A DNA stretch of 10,220 nt from an uncultured bacterium (GTDB taxonomy: Bacteria; Desulfobacterota; WTBG01): NCBI GenBank assembly GCA_938024025.1, contig CALJBY010000281.1:1-10220 (forward strand). The letters run 5' to 3'. Position 1 is the stretch's first letter, and each line of letters begins with the position of its first letter. The position numbers were made by a program, and so were the translations under genes. The notes beneath the pieces were generated by a model. The model saw nothing but the letters and a program-made list of their open reading frames with translations. It did not search any database and was not told the origin of the DNA. Below are positions 1 through 6,877 of the stretch, piece by piece.

Positions 1-77
1 CCCAGGATTGTGCGGGATGTCATGAAGAGAAGGGATCTGAACCTACAGGAATCAGAAAAGTAATAAGCGTGCAATAA
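1..77 (+). CDS. C-terminal end of a c-type (probably multihaem) cytochrome, partial
   Basis: Reading from base 3, the last 24 codons run in frame to TAA at 75-77 and contain CAGCH, a CxxCH covalent haem c attachment motif, 19 residues from the C-terminus. The 5' part lies outside the window. A haem motif so close to the end is usual in periplasmic multihaem cytochromes, but the number of haems cannot be seen. Only 7 bases separate its stop from the next start, and the ribosome binding site of the next gene (AAGGA, 76-80) overlaps this stop codon, so the two genes are almost certainly co-transcribed. I infer that it is the periplasmic electron partner of the HybA-like and NrfD-like proteins downstream. 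Confidence 0.75.
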   Translation, partial: QDCAGCHEEKGSEPTGIRKVISVQ

Positions 78-84
78 GGAATTC

Positions 85-984
85 ATGGAAGTTAAGAGGA
101 GAACATTTTTAAAGCAGGTAGCCGGGGCCTCAAGTCTGGCAGTCTTTGGTAAAGATGGAACCGCAGAGGCTTCCCGCTTGCAGGTCAGCCCGGATCAGTA
201 CGGTGTGCTGGTTGATACAACCCTGTGTGTTGGATGTCGAAGCTGTGAAAAGGCCTGCAACGAAATAAATGAGGACCTGCCCCGCAGACCTGCTGAGTGG
301 TTTAAGGATAAGTCGGTCTTTGAAGAGAGAAGACGCATGGACTTCGGAGCCTACACGGTCGTTAACCGCTCTAATAATCCTGCAAACCCGGCAAGCCCTG
401 TTTACACAAAATTTCAATGCATGCACTGTCTCTATCCCGCATGTGTCTCTGCCTGCATCGTTAAAGCCTTTACGCGGGAACCGAACGGTGCAGTTATCTA
501 TGATGCATGGAAGTGTATCGGTTGCCGCTACTGTATGGCTGCATGTCCTTTTCAGGTTCCCGGATATGAGTTTGATAATGTGCTGACACCACAGGTGAGA
601 AAGTGTACCTTCTGCTTTGATACACGGCTGACAAAAGGCAAGATGCCTGCCTGTGTACAGTCCTGTCCCATGGAGGTCATGACCTTTGGGAAGAGAAATG
701 ATCTCATCAAGCAGGCCCAGGGAAAAATAGAGAAGTATCCCGACCGCTATGTCCCTCATATCTACGGTGAGAAGGAAGTAGGAGGAACTGCGTGGCTCTA
801 TTTATCGTCCATTCCCTTTACAGAAATTGATTTTCCCAAGCTGGGGTATCACCCCGCACCGGGCTATACCGAACCCATTCAGCATGCCATTTTTAAGTGG
901 TTTCTTCCACCACTCGGCTTGTATGCAACTCTGGGCAGCATTATGTGGTTTTTAAAAAATAGAAAGAAGCAGGAAAAGGAATAA
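85..984 (+). CDS. HybA-like Tat-exported 4x[4Fe-4S] ferredoxin with C-terminal membrane anchor
   Basis: Periplasm-facing electron-transfer subunit of 299 aa. Residues 1-29 form a twin-arginine signal (KRRTFLK at 4-10, then a short hydrophobic stretch). Sixteen cysteines are arranged for four cubane clusters: C48/51/54/58, C112/115/120/124, C144/147/150/154 and C174/177/190/194. The last group has the long CxxC-x12-CxxxC spacing typical of HybA/DmsB/NrfC-type proteins. Residues about 271-290 are hydrophobic and followed by a lysine-rich tail (KNRKKQEKE), giving the C-terminal membrane anchor seen in HybA. In known complexes such proteins pass electrons between an NrfD/HybB quinone subunit and a periplasmic redox partner. 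The gene lies between a haem c protein and an NrfD-like gene, with no hydrogenase subunit visible. The start is supported by AAGGA at 76-80, 4 bases upstream. Family assignment is firm; the physiological partner is unknown. Confidence 0.93.
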   Translation: MEVKRRTFLKQVAGASSLAVFGKDGTAEASRLQVSPDQYGVLVDTTLCVGCRSCEKACNEINEDLPRRPAEWFKDKSVFEERRRMDFGAYTVVNRSNNPANPASPVYTKFQCMHCLYPACVSACIVKAFTREPNGAVIYDAWKCIGCRYCMAACPFQVPGYEFDNVLTPQVRKCTFCFDTRLTKGKMPACVQSCPMEVMTFGKRNDLIKQAQGKIEKYPDRYVPHIYGEKEVGGTAWLYLSSIPFTEIDFPKLGYHPAPGYTEPIQHAIFKWFLPPLGLYATLGSIMWFLKNRKKQEKE

Positions 985-995
985 TACGGATAATT

Positions 996-2207
996 ATGAG
1001 CGAACACGAGAGCGCTGCACCCCTTGATAAAAAGTTTTTTACTACCGGGATGAAGATTCTGACCGCCATCATGGTCGGCGGATTGAGTTTTGGGCTCTAC
1101 CGGATGCTCTTTGGTCTGGAGGCAGCCACCAATTTAAATGACCAGTACCCCCTGGGTCTCTGGATCGGGGTTGATGTAGCTACCGGTGTTGCCCTGGCAG
1201 CCGGAGGATTTACCTCCGGTGCACTGGTCTATATTTTTAACCGGGAGCATTTTCACGCGGTCATCAGGCCTGCCCTGTTGACCGCCATGCTGGGATATAC
1301 CTTTGTGGGTATCGGTCTCATGTTTGATCTCGGCCGGTGGTATAACATCTGGCACCCTGCAATGCCCTTCATGTGGCAGGGTAACTCGGTGCTGTTCGAA
1401 GTGGGCATTTGTGTGATGATCTACCTGACGGTTCTCTACCTGGAATTTGCCCCCATTGTGTGCGAGCGGTTTATCGGTCGTGTCAACCTTCCGGGTAAAC
1501 TTGCCCGCTTCAATGATCCCATAGACATGGTGCTCAGGTTTGCAGATCACATCCTGGGAAAGATCATGTTTCTCTTTATCATTGCCGGGGTTGTGCTGTC
1601 CTGTGCTCACCAGTCTTCCCTGGGAACCTTGCTGGTTATAGCCCCCTATAAGCTGCATCCCCTGTACAGTTCACTTTTGGGGCCGCTCTTTTTCCTGACA
1701 TCTGCCTTTGCCGTGGGCATTACCATGATTGTGTTCGAGTCGATGATTGCAACCAGGATGATGGGGAGGAAACCCGAAATGCACATTTTAACCCCCATTT
1801 CCAAGATTATTCCCTATCTCCTGGGTATCTATATTGCTGCAAAACTCGGTGACATGTTTTTCAGGGGTACCTACGTCTATCTCTTTGACAATGCGCTTCC
1901 CGTCATCATGTTCTGGATTGAGTTCGGCCTGCTGACGGTGGTCCCCTTTTTCATGCTGATGTCCTCTGATATTCGCCGTTCGCCCCGCGGGCTCTTTATT
2001 GCTGCTGCTATGTATGTTGTGGGCATCCTCTTAAACCGGTCTACCGTCTTTTTCATAGCCTACGAACCCCTCTATGCTGCCCAGGCATATATCCCTGCCA
2101 TAGGGGAATTTGCCCTTACCATTGGTCTTATCGCTACGATTGTTTTTGTCTACCGGGCTTTCGTCACCATTTTACCCGTTCTCCCAGCCCCTGAAAATGA
2201 GGCCTAG
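996..2207 (+). CDS. HybB/NrfD-family integral membrane quinone-site subunit
   Basis: Very hydrophobic 403-aa protein with about ten predicted membrane segments (roughly 20-40, 58-82, 92-111, 133-155, 188-205, 225-250, 272-290, 300-323, 333-350, 368-390). Length and segment number fit the HybB branch of the NrfD/PsrC family, and the early stretch with LYRMLFGLEAATNLND followed by YPLGLWIGVDVATGVALAAGG is typical of HybB. Family members bind (mena)quinol in the membrane and exchange electrons with a HybA-like partner, some with proton translocation. It starts 11 bases after the Fe-S gene, in the same operon. No strong Shine-Dalgarno is visible, so coupling to the upstream gene is likely. With the preceding cytochrome it would form a quinone:cytochrome c oxidoreductase. 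The three-gene layout recalls Geobacter Cbc-type gates, which is an analogy from memory, not a homology result. Confidence 0.92.
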   Translation: MSEHESAAPLDKKFFTTGMKILTAIMVGGLSFGLYRMLFGLEAATNLNDQYPLGLWIGVDVATGVALAAGGFTSGALVYIFNREHFHAVIRPALLTAMLGYTFVGIGLMFDLGRWYNIWHPAMPFMWQGNSVLFEVGICVMIYLTVLYLEFAPIVCERFIGRVNLPGKLARFNDPIDMVLRFADHILGKIMFLFIIAGVVLSCAHQSSLGTLLVIAPYKLHPLYSSLLGPLFFLTSAFAVGITMIVFESMIATRMMGRKPEMHILTPISKIIPYLLGIYIAAKLGDMFFRGTYVYLFDNALPVIMFWIEFGLLTVVPFFMLMSSDIRRSPRGLFIAAAMYVVGILLNRSTVFFIAYEPLYAAQAYIPAIGEFALTIGLIATIVFVYRAFVTILPVLPAPENEA

Positions 2208-2242
2208 CTTTCTAAAGCCCCCAGTACCAAAAGGTGCCTACC

Positions 2243-2281
2243 AGAGTGTAAGGTTTTATTTCTTGCACTCTTCTGCTTTAT
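2243..2281 (+). terminator. Probable intrinsic terminator of the cytochrome/HybA/NrfD operon
   Basis: AGAGTGTAAG at 2243-2252 pairs with CTTGCACTCT at 2262-2271, giving ten base pairs with one G-U wobble and a 9-base T-rich loop. A broken T-rich tail (TTCTGCTTTA) follows. It lies 35 bases after the stop of the NrfD-like gene. The U tract is imperfect, which keeps confidence moderate. Confidence 0.55.
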
Positions 2282-2345
2282 ACCCTAAAATTGTCCATAA
2301 TGCTTGACTGCCCTTTACTCCTCCTGGGGGGGATGAGAGTCATGC

Positions 2346-2430
2346 TGTCATTGCACCCCAAGGGCACTTCCTCAGGATGAAGTAGCCACCCTTCAGGGCG
2401 CGAAAGAGTAACACGACTGAAGCAATCTCA
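2346..2430. repeat. Decayed copy of a dispersed TGTCATTGC...GAAGCAATCTCA repeat
   Basis: The segment opens with TGTCATTGC (2346-2354) and closes with GAAGCAATCTCA (2419-2430). These are near-inverse ends that I recognise from a widespread bacterial intergenic repeat whose consensus resembles TGTCATTGCGAGG...CGAAGCAATCTC. The interior is diverged and no coding frame crosses it. The identification rests on the two ends only. Confidence 0.5.
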
Positions 2431-2467
2431 TAACGTGATGAAAAACTCGCGTAATGGCGTGTTGGAG

Positions 2468-2491
2468 AATTGGAGTAATGAACTTCCAATT
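2468..2491. repeat. Short inverted repeat within decayed repeat DNA
   Basis: AATTGGA (2468-2474) and TCCAATT (2485-2491) form a seven-base-pair hairpin with a 10-base loop. No T tract follows on either side, so it does not look like a terminator. The surrounding bases (about 2435-2510) read as degenerate short units on the minus strand, so it is probably repeat debris. Confidence 0.35.
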
Positions 2492-2568
2492 GCGGATTGC
2501 AGATTTCCTCGGATATTCGTAGATAAAGATATTATTTTGCAGGTAATTTTTCTCATGCATCTTGTTGG

Positions 2569-2597
2569 ATTTCTTCGTGTGCTTCGTGGTTAGAAAT
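2569..2597. repeat. Dispersed CTTCGTG-type repeat, copy 1, with flanking inverted arms
   Basis: TCTTCGTGTGCTTCGTGGTT at 2572-2591 matches 18 of 20 bases at 9186-9205. It contains two tandem CTTCGTG units and is enclosed by ATTTCT (2569-2574) and AGAAAT (2592-2597), a perfect six-base inverted repeat with a 17-base loop. The -35 box of the next operon starts two bases after the right arm. I recall similar CTTCGTGTCCTTCGTGGT strings as intergenic debris in several bacterial phyla. Confidence 0.5.
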
Positions 2598-2598
2598 T

Positions 2599-2628
2599 TT
2601 GATTTGGTTAGAGTTTGGGATTTATAAT
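2599..2628 (+). promoter_or_regulatory. Sigma-70-type promoter for the PAS kinase / NtrC-type regulator operon
   Basis: TTGATT (2599-2604, four of six consensus bases) and TATAAT (2623-2628, perfect) are separated by 18 bases. This is the only good promoter-like pair upstream of the kinase start, which lies 36 bases after the -10 box. A GAGGG ribosome binding site follows at 2651-2655, 9 bases before the ATG. The operon encoding a sigma-54 activator would thus itself be read by the housekeeping polymerase. Confidence 0.55.
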
Positions 2629-2664
2629 AATTAATGACAGATGTTACAATGAGGGCCTAGCATC

Positions 2665-4563
2665 ATGGTTACTCAGTCTAAAACAAAAAAATCAGGTGAA
2701 GATGTATCTGAAGCTGCACAAATGTTTCAGGCTATTGCAGATAGGGGTGAGGTAGGTATTCTGGTTTTGGATAAGGATGACCGCATTGAGTTTGTGAACA
2801 AAATGTTTTCGAACATTACTGGCTACCAGCAAGAAAGCCTGGTTGGGAAAACCTTTACTGATTTTCTTATTGGTGAGAACAAAGAGGTGTTCGAGTCTCT
2901 CAGAAAGGCATGTGTCACCAGTACGGATAAATCACGCCAGGTGGTAGAAATTAAAACGACTACCTCCTCACAGGCAGTCACAGAAATGTGTTGTGCTCAT
3001 TACGAGATGCACTCGGGTGACAAAAAAACGTTTGTTTATTTGAGAGATATATCGGTTCAGCAGAAGCTGACAAAGGAGCTTAAGGAATCGGAGAAGAGAT
3101 ACAGGGAACTTTTCGAACACATAGATCAGGGGATATCCATTTCTACCAGGGAGGGGAAGTTTATTGACTGCAATCCGGCAATTTTAAAAATACTGGGCTA
3201 TGAAAGCAAGGAAGAATTTCTGAAACTTGATATCAGTAAGGATTTATATGTCACTCCTCAAGATAGAAAAGAGTTCCAACGCCTCATTGAGAAAGATGGA
3301 TACGTAAAGAACTATGAGGTCGCCTTCAAAAAGAAAAATGGAGAGACCATTCCGATTCTCCTGACTACCCAAGCCATAAAGAACGAAAAGGGGGAGGTGA
3401 TAGGATATCAGGGGCTCAACATTGATATTTCAGAGCGCATCCGGATGGAACAGGAGCTGCGGGAAAAGCATGGTTTTCTTACTAACCTGCTTGAGAGTTC
3501 AGCAGACTGTATAATTGTGTCTGATATGAGAGGGAGGGTCATTTTCTTTAACAAGGCTGCGGCGCGGTTAACCGGATACCCGACAGAGGAGGTGATCGGG
3601 AAGTTTCATGTGAGCAAATTCTATTCTCTGGAAATGGCCCGGGAGATTATGAAAAAATTGAGGGGTGATGAGTACGGTGATCGTGGCAAGCTGGAGAACT
3701 ATATGCTGACGGTCTCTGGTAAGCACAATGAGGAAATACCCGTATCCCTTTCTGCCTCAATTGTTTATGAAGGACAAAAGGAGCTCGCATCACTCGGCAT
3801 ATTTACCGACCTGAGGGAAAAGATAAAAATAGAGAAGGAGTTGCAGGATGCCCAGGTGAGGTTGCTCCAATCAGAAAAAATGGCTTCACTGGGGAGTCTT
3901 GCAGCGGGTGTTGCTCACGAAATCAATAATCCACTGGGAGGGATACTCATTTATGCGAGCCTGCTTATGGAGGATTTTGAAGCCAGTAAAGATCCCCGGG
4001 TTCAAGATCTGCAGAAGATCGTTGAGGAAGCAACCCGGTGTAAAGAGATAGTGAAGAGCCTTTTGGAATTCGGTCGCCAAACGGACTCCCGGTTTGAACC
4101 GGTAGATATTAACAAAGCCATTCTTGATGGACTATTCTTTTTAGAGAAACAAGTGCTCTTCCATGATATAAAGATCATTAAGCGCCAGGATCAAACCCTT
4201 CCCTTTATTGAAGGGGATGCGAACCAGATAAAGCAGGTGTTTATGAACATGATGGTCAACGCCGCTGAGGCTATGTCAGAAGGGGGCGGGGCTTTTACTA
4301 TCACAACGGGGATTACCTCCGATAGATCGTCGATTTTCATTTCCTTTCAAGATGAGGGAACAGGAATACCCACTGAAATACAGTCAAAAATATTTGACCC
4401 CTTCTTTACTACCAAGGGGGTGGGCAAGGGCACGGGGCTTGGTCTAAGTACATCATATGGGATCATCCAGAGTCACCATGGAAATATAGACGTCACCAGC
4501 AGTTCCGGTAAGGGCACCACCTTTACTATTTATTTGCCCATTCCTATGGAAACAGGTAGATGA
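2665..4563 (+). CDS. Soluble NtrB-like sensor histidine kinase with three PAS domains
   Basis: 632-aa kinase with no membrane segment or signal peptide, so it should sense a cytoplasmic cue. Three PAS domains occupy roughly residues 20-130, 143-258 and 268-388; the second and third begin with the ERYRELFEHI- and FLTNLLESSA-like openings of PAS folds. The dimerisation/phosphotransfer helix follows, with H418 in AGVAHEINNP, the NtrB-type H box. The ATPase domain shows the N box (N532 in VNAAEAM), G1 (DEGTGI, 563-568), F box (FDPFFTTK, 577-584), G2 (GTGLGLS, 589-595) and G3 (GKGTTF, 615-620), so all catalytic motifs are intact. The gene ends in an ATGA overlap with an NtrC-type regulator, its evident partner. 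No haem- or flavin-binding signature is evident in the PAS domains, so the ligand cannot be named. Confidence 0.93.
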   Translation: MVTQSKTKKSGEDVSEAAQMFQAIADRGEVGILVLDKDDRIEFVNKMFSNITGYQQESLVGKTFTDFLIGENKEVFESLRKACVTSTDKSRQVVEIKTTTSSQAVTEMCCAHYEMHSGDKKTFVYLRDISVQQKLTKELKESEKRYRELFEHIDQGISISTREGKFIDCNPAILKILGYESKEEFLKLDISKDLYVTPQDRKEFQRLIEKDGYVKNYEVAFKKKNGETIPILLTTQAIKNEKGEVIGYQGLNIDISERIRMEQELREKHGFLTNLLESSADCIIVSDMRGRVIFFNKAAARLTGYPTEEVIGKFHVSKFYSLEMAREIMKKLRGDEYGDRGKLENYMLTVSGKHNEEIPVSLSASIVYEGQKELASLGIFTDLREKIKIEKELQDAQVRLLQSEKMASLGSLAAGVAHEINNPLGGILIYASLLMEDFEASKDPRVQDLQKIVEEATRCKEIVKSLLEFGRQTDSRFEPVDINKAILDGLFFLEKQVLFHDIKIIKRQDQTLPFIEGDANQIKQVFMNMMVNAAEAMSEGGGAFTITTGITSDRSSIFISFQDEGTGIPTEIQSKIFDPFFTTKGVGKGTGLGLSTSYGIIQSHHGNIDVTSSSGKGTTFTIYLPIPMETGR

Positions 4564-5945
4564 AGCAGGAGCCGAGAAAAGCACTTAGCGTACTTGTGGT
4601 TGATGATGAACAGATCATGCATGACAGCTGTTCCCGGATTTTGGTTAAAGAAGGCTACAACGTATTCACTGCTGACTGCGGTGAGGCAGCTCTTGAGCAG
4701 TGTGATCGCGAATCATATGACCTTGTCCTCCTTGATTTAAAAATGCCCGGCATGGGAGGGATTAAGACACTCAGCAGGCTTAAGGAGATGGATCCTGGAA
4801 TCACTATCCTGATAATGACAGGATATCCTTCTATAGAAACAGCAGTGAGAGCCATTAAGCTGGGAGCATATGACTATATTACAAAACCGTTTACTCCCGA
4901 CGCATTGCGATTTGCTATTAACCGTGCACTGGAGAGAAAGCATCTCATTGTTGAAAACCAGCATCTCCGCCATCAGTTAAAGGCAAAAAATGAAACGGAT
5001 GTTATTATCGGCCAGAGCCAGGCCATGCGTAACATTTATGAACTTGTGCGGAGGACTGCTCCCACCGATAGCACCGTTCTGATCACCGGAGAAAGTGGGA
5101 CCGGCAAGGAGCTCATCGCAAGAGCAATACATAATTATAGCCTGCGGGACGAAAAAGAATTTATAACCGTAGATTGTTCTGCCCTGGTGGAGACGTTGCT
5201 CGAGAGCGAATTGTTCGGCCATGTAAAGGGTTCTTTCACCGGCGCCATTCAGGCAAAATATGGCAGTTTTGAACTGGCGAACGGTGGCACCTTTTTTTTT
5301 GATGAAATAGGAAACTTGAGTCTTGATATACAGGCGAAATTGCTCAGGGTGATCCAGGAAAAAGAGATAAAGCCTGTGGGCAGTGAGAGAACGATCAAAG
5401 TTGATGTACGCATTATTGCTGCGACCAATAAGAATCTCAGGCAGGCCATTGCCAAAAAAACCTTCCGGGAGGACCTCTACTACCGCCTCAACGTTGTTCC
5501 CATTCACATTTCCCCACTAAGAGAGCGAAAAGAGGACATCCCCCTTCTGGTGCATCACTTGCTGAAAAAATTTAACAGGAAAAGAGAGACGCCCATCACA
5601 CGGGTTGAGCCTGAAACAATGAAACTTCTTGTGGGGCATGAATGGCCAGGGAATGTGCGGGAACTGGAAAATGCCATCGAACGGGCACTGATTTTAGAAG
5701 ACGGCGATACGCTGCTTCCAGGATGCTTCCCCTGGTTTGTCGAGCATAAACAGGCGAAGGCTATGGCGCCCACGGGCAAGGTTTACAGCCTGGAGGAATT
5801 GGAGAAACAGCACATTGAGAGAGTCCTCAAAGAGACTAAGGGCCACAGGGGACAAACTGCCAGTTTATTGGGAATCGACCGAAAGACCTTATACCAGAAG
5901 ATAAAAAAGTATAGATTGAACAAAGAACAAGAGGATTCCCCGTAG
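4560..5945 (+). CDS. NtrC-family sigma-54-dependent response regulator
   Basis: 461-aa transcription activator. The receiver domain (about 10-125) has the acidic pair D15/D16, phosphoacceptor D59 (LVLLDLKMPG), T87 and K109 (YITKPF). The AAA+ sigma-54 interaction domain (about 145-385) has Walker A GESGTGKE (177-184), the sigma-54 contact loop GSFTGA (224-229), Walker B GGTFFFDE (242-249), and the LYYRLNV and WPGNVREL motifs. A Fis-type helix-turn-helix closes the protein (about 412-452, with GHRGQTASLLGIDRKTLYQK). The contact loop is a serine variant of the usual GAFTGA. Its start overlaps the kinase stop (ATGA at 4560-4563), so the two are translationally coupled. Phosphorylation by the upstream kinase at D59 should trigger open-complex formation at sigma-54 promoters. 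The target genes are unknown, and no convincing -24/-12 promoter is visible nearby. Confidence 0.95.
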   Translation: MKQEPRKALSVLVVDDEQIMHDSCSRILVKEGYNVFTADCGEAALEQCDRESYDLVLLDLKMPGMGGIKTLSRLKEMDPGITILIMTGYPSIETAVRAIKLGAYDYITKPFTPDALRFAINRALERKHLIVENQHLRHQLKAKNETDVIIGQSQAMRNIYELVRRTAPTDSTVLITGESGTGKELIARAIHNYSLRDEKEFITVDCSALVETLLESELFGHVKGSFTGAIQAKYGSFELANGGTFFFDEIGNLSLDIQAKLLRVIQEKEIKPVGSERTIKVDVRIIAATNKNLRQAIAKKTFREDLYYRLNVVPIHISPLRERKEDIPLLVHHLLKKFNRKRETPITRVEPETMKLLVGHEWPGNVRELENAIERALILEDGDTLLPGCFPWFVEHKQAKAMAPTGKVYSLEELEKQHIERVLKETKGHRGQTASLLGIDRKTLYQKIKKYRLNKEQEDSP

Positions 5946-5970
5946 AACGTGCTTGGCGTTTGCCACAGGA

Positions 5971-6000
5971 AAAGATACCTCCGTTTTCATTTTACGGTGG
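5971..6000 (-). terminator. Weak hairpin at the convergent gene ends, possible terminator for the DTW gene
   Basis: CCTCCGT (5978-5984) and ACGGTGG (5994-6000) can form a seven-position stem with one mismatch and a 9-base loop. Read on the minus strand, the stem is followed by TATCTTTTCC, a modest U-rich tail. The stop codon of the minus-strand DTW gene lies inside the loop. A second small hairpin, TGGC-GTTT-GCCA at 5954-5965, lies just beyond. Neither is a textbook terminator. Confidence 0.3.
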
Positions 6001-6739
6001 GCAGTATGTTGTGCGGTACTTCAAAGGGGGATCGCCGAAATCCCTGTACACGATTATTTTTAATACAGGCAAGCTGATAGTTAACGAGGCTGTCACATGC
6101 CTGTATAAGAATTCGGTGGCGTCCCTTTAAGGTTTCCAGACCCGTTCTCTCAAGAAGCTTAAGGAGGGTGTGGAGCGCCTCTATTGTAGATAGACAGCAC
6201 GCAGTAGGTTGTCTTTTTATGATAAACCGGGAAGGGTTTTCAGGAGTGAAAGCAATTTTGGGAAGTGAATGGAGATTTTTACTTCGTGTTATGATTTTTT
6301 TTGCAAGGGACCAGGTCCCGTCCATGATAAAGAAAAGAAGTTTTTTTTCTTCCCTCAAGAACGGGGGGAATCCCTTTTCGCTAATATTGATAGAGTGAAC
6401 TCCTGGATAAAGGAGGAGGGGATAGAGTCCGGGATTGTTCAAGAGGGAATTAACAACGGGATTCTGAGTAAAATCAATACCTACTTCTATACGGGCGTTT
6501 TCTAAACAGAGCTCAGCCAGTCGTCCTGTCCCATTTCTCCCTTTGCGAGCTTCCTTGGGATGCATGAGAATGACAAAATGAGCATTGGTCGAAAAAGGTT
6601 TAATACTCTCGCAGAAACAGCTTTTTTGTGCACGAAAGCAGCGAAGGCACATTTCCCGGGGAGCATGTGACAAACTCCTTTTTGTGATTTCCGTCTTTTT
6701 TTCTAAATAGCGATGGAGATTCATATGATAGGGGGTCAC
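5987..6739 (-). CDS. DTW-domain protein, tRNA-uridine aminocarboxypropyltransferase (TapT-like)
   Basis: 250-aa protein of the DTW family, whose characterised members (bacterial TapT/YfiP, human DTWD1/2) transfer the 3-amino-3-carboxypropyl group of S-adenosylmethionine to tRNA uridine to make acp3U. The zinc-binding motif CLRCFRAQKSCFC (C31, C34, C41, C43), the name-giving D-x-T-W (DGTW, 140-143) and the C-terminal RQPTACCLSTIEA motif (about 176-188) are all present. The length is near the family norm. The frame begins with GTG at 6739; an in-frame ATG at 6724 (residue 6) is possible. Neither has a clear Shine-Dalgarno, and TAA closes the frame further upstream with no other start codon. An AGGAG at 6770-6774 serves a tiny upstream frame instead. 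The gene converges on the NtrC-type regulator and diverges from the kinase gene, so it is probably monocistronic. Confidence 0.88.
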   Translation of the reverse strand: MTPYHMNLHRYLEKKTEITKRSLSHAPREMCLRCFRAQKSCFCESIKPFSTNAHFVILMHPKEARKGRNGTGRLAELCLENARIEVGIDFTQNPVVNSLLNNPGLYPLLLYPGVHSINISEKGFPPFLREEKKLLFFIMDGTWSLAKKIITRSKNLHSLPKIAFTPENPSRFIIKRQPTACCLSTIEALHTLLKLLERTGLETLKGRHRILIQACDSLVNYQLACIKNNRVQGFRRSPFEVPHNILPTVK

Positions 6740-6741
6740 AT

Positions 6742-6765
6742 CTACGTTTGACGCTCGTGTTTCAT
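6742..6765 (-). CDS. Possible 7-codon leader peptide ahead of the DTW gene
   Basis: On the minus strand AGGAG (6770-6774), a 4-base spacer and ATG (6763-6765) open a frame encoding MKHERQT, ending in TAG at 6742-6744. That stop is two bases from the GTG start of the DTW gene. The only good Shine-Dalgarno upstream of the DTW gene belongs to this frame, so reinitiation after it could deliver ribosomes to the GTG. The frame is so short that chance is a serious alternative. Confidence 0.25.
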   Translation of the reverse strand: MKHERQT

Positions 6766-6877
6766 TGGACTCCTTAGCAGGAACTCGTTACCATCAGATC
6801 AGGTGGTTTGCAAGGCCCCCGGTCGTCAGCAGATTCTAACATTATGCTGCACAGATCTCAAGACCAGAGGTAAGACC

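Larger units (their letters stand above)
2208..2664. other. 457-bp gene-poor interval between the respiratory operon and the two-component operon
   Basis: I see no credible gene here. From left to right it holds a hairpin terminator (2243-2271), a decayed TGTCATTGC...GCAATCTC repeat (2346-2430), a run that on the minus strand reads as short ATTACTCCA/ATTCTCCAA-like units (about 2435-2491, including an AATTGGA/TCCAATT hairpin), a CTTCGTG-type repeat (2572-2591) and a promoter (2599-2628). The only plus-strand open frame reaching into it (2110-2307) overlaps the nrfD-like gene in another frame and resembles no known protein. Confidence 0.7.

Noticed and set aside
130..759. Long minus-strand open frame (209 aa) opposite the HybA-like gene
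   Set aside because: It is antisense to a gene with sixteen correctly spaced cysteines, has no recognisable domain, and its composition is what the complement of the real gene would give. The same holds for 1134-1658, 4977-5507 and 9441-9761 on the minus strand.
5950..5965. GG-N10-GC sigma-54-like string on the minus strand (TGGCA-N8-GCA)
   Set aside because: It would point transcription antisense into the NtrC-type regulator gene, the -12 half is AAGC rather than TTGC, and the symmetry is better explained by the small TGGC/GCCA hairpin at the convergent gene ends.
6168..6505. Plus-strand open frames (6168-6398, 6269-6505) opposite the DTW gene
   Set aside because: They are low-complexity (F/K-rich), lack ribosome binding sites and lie opposite a gene with intact family motifs.
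6803..6877. N-terminal extension of the sugar kinase to GTG at 6803
   Set aside because: The added residues do not resemble the family N-terminus, there is no ribosome binding site at 6803, and the GTG at 6878 has AGAGG at ideal spacing.
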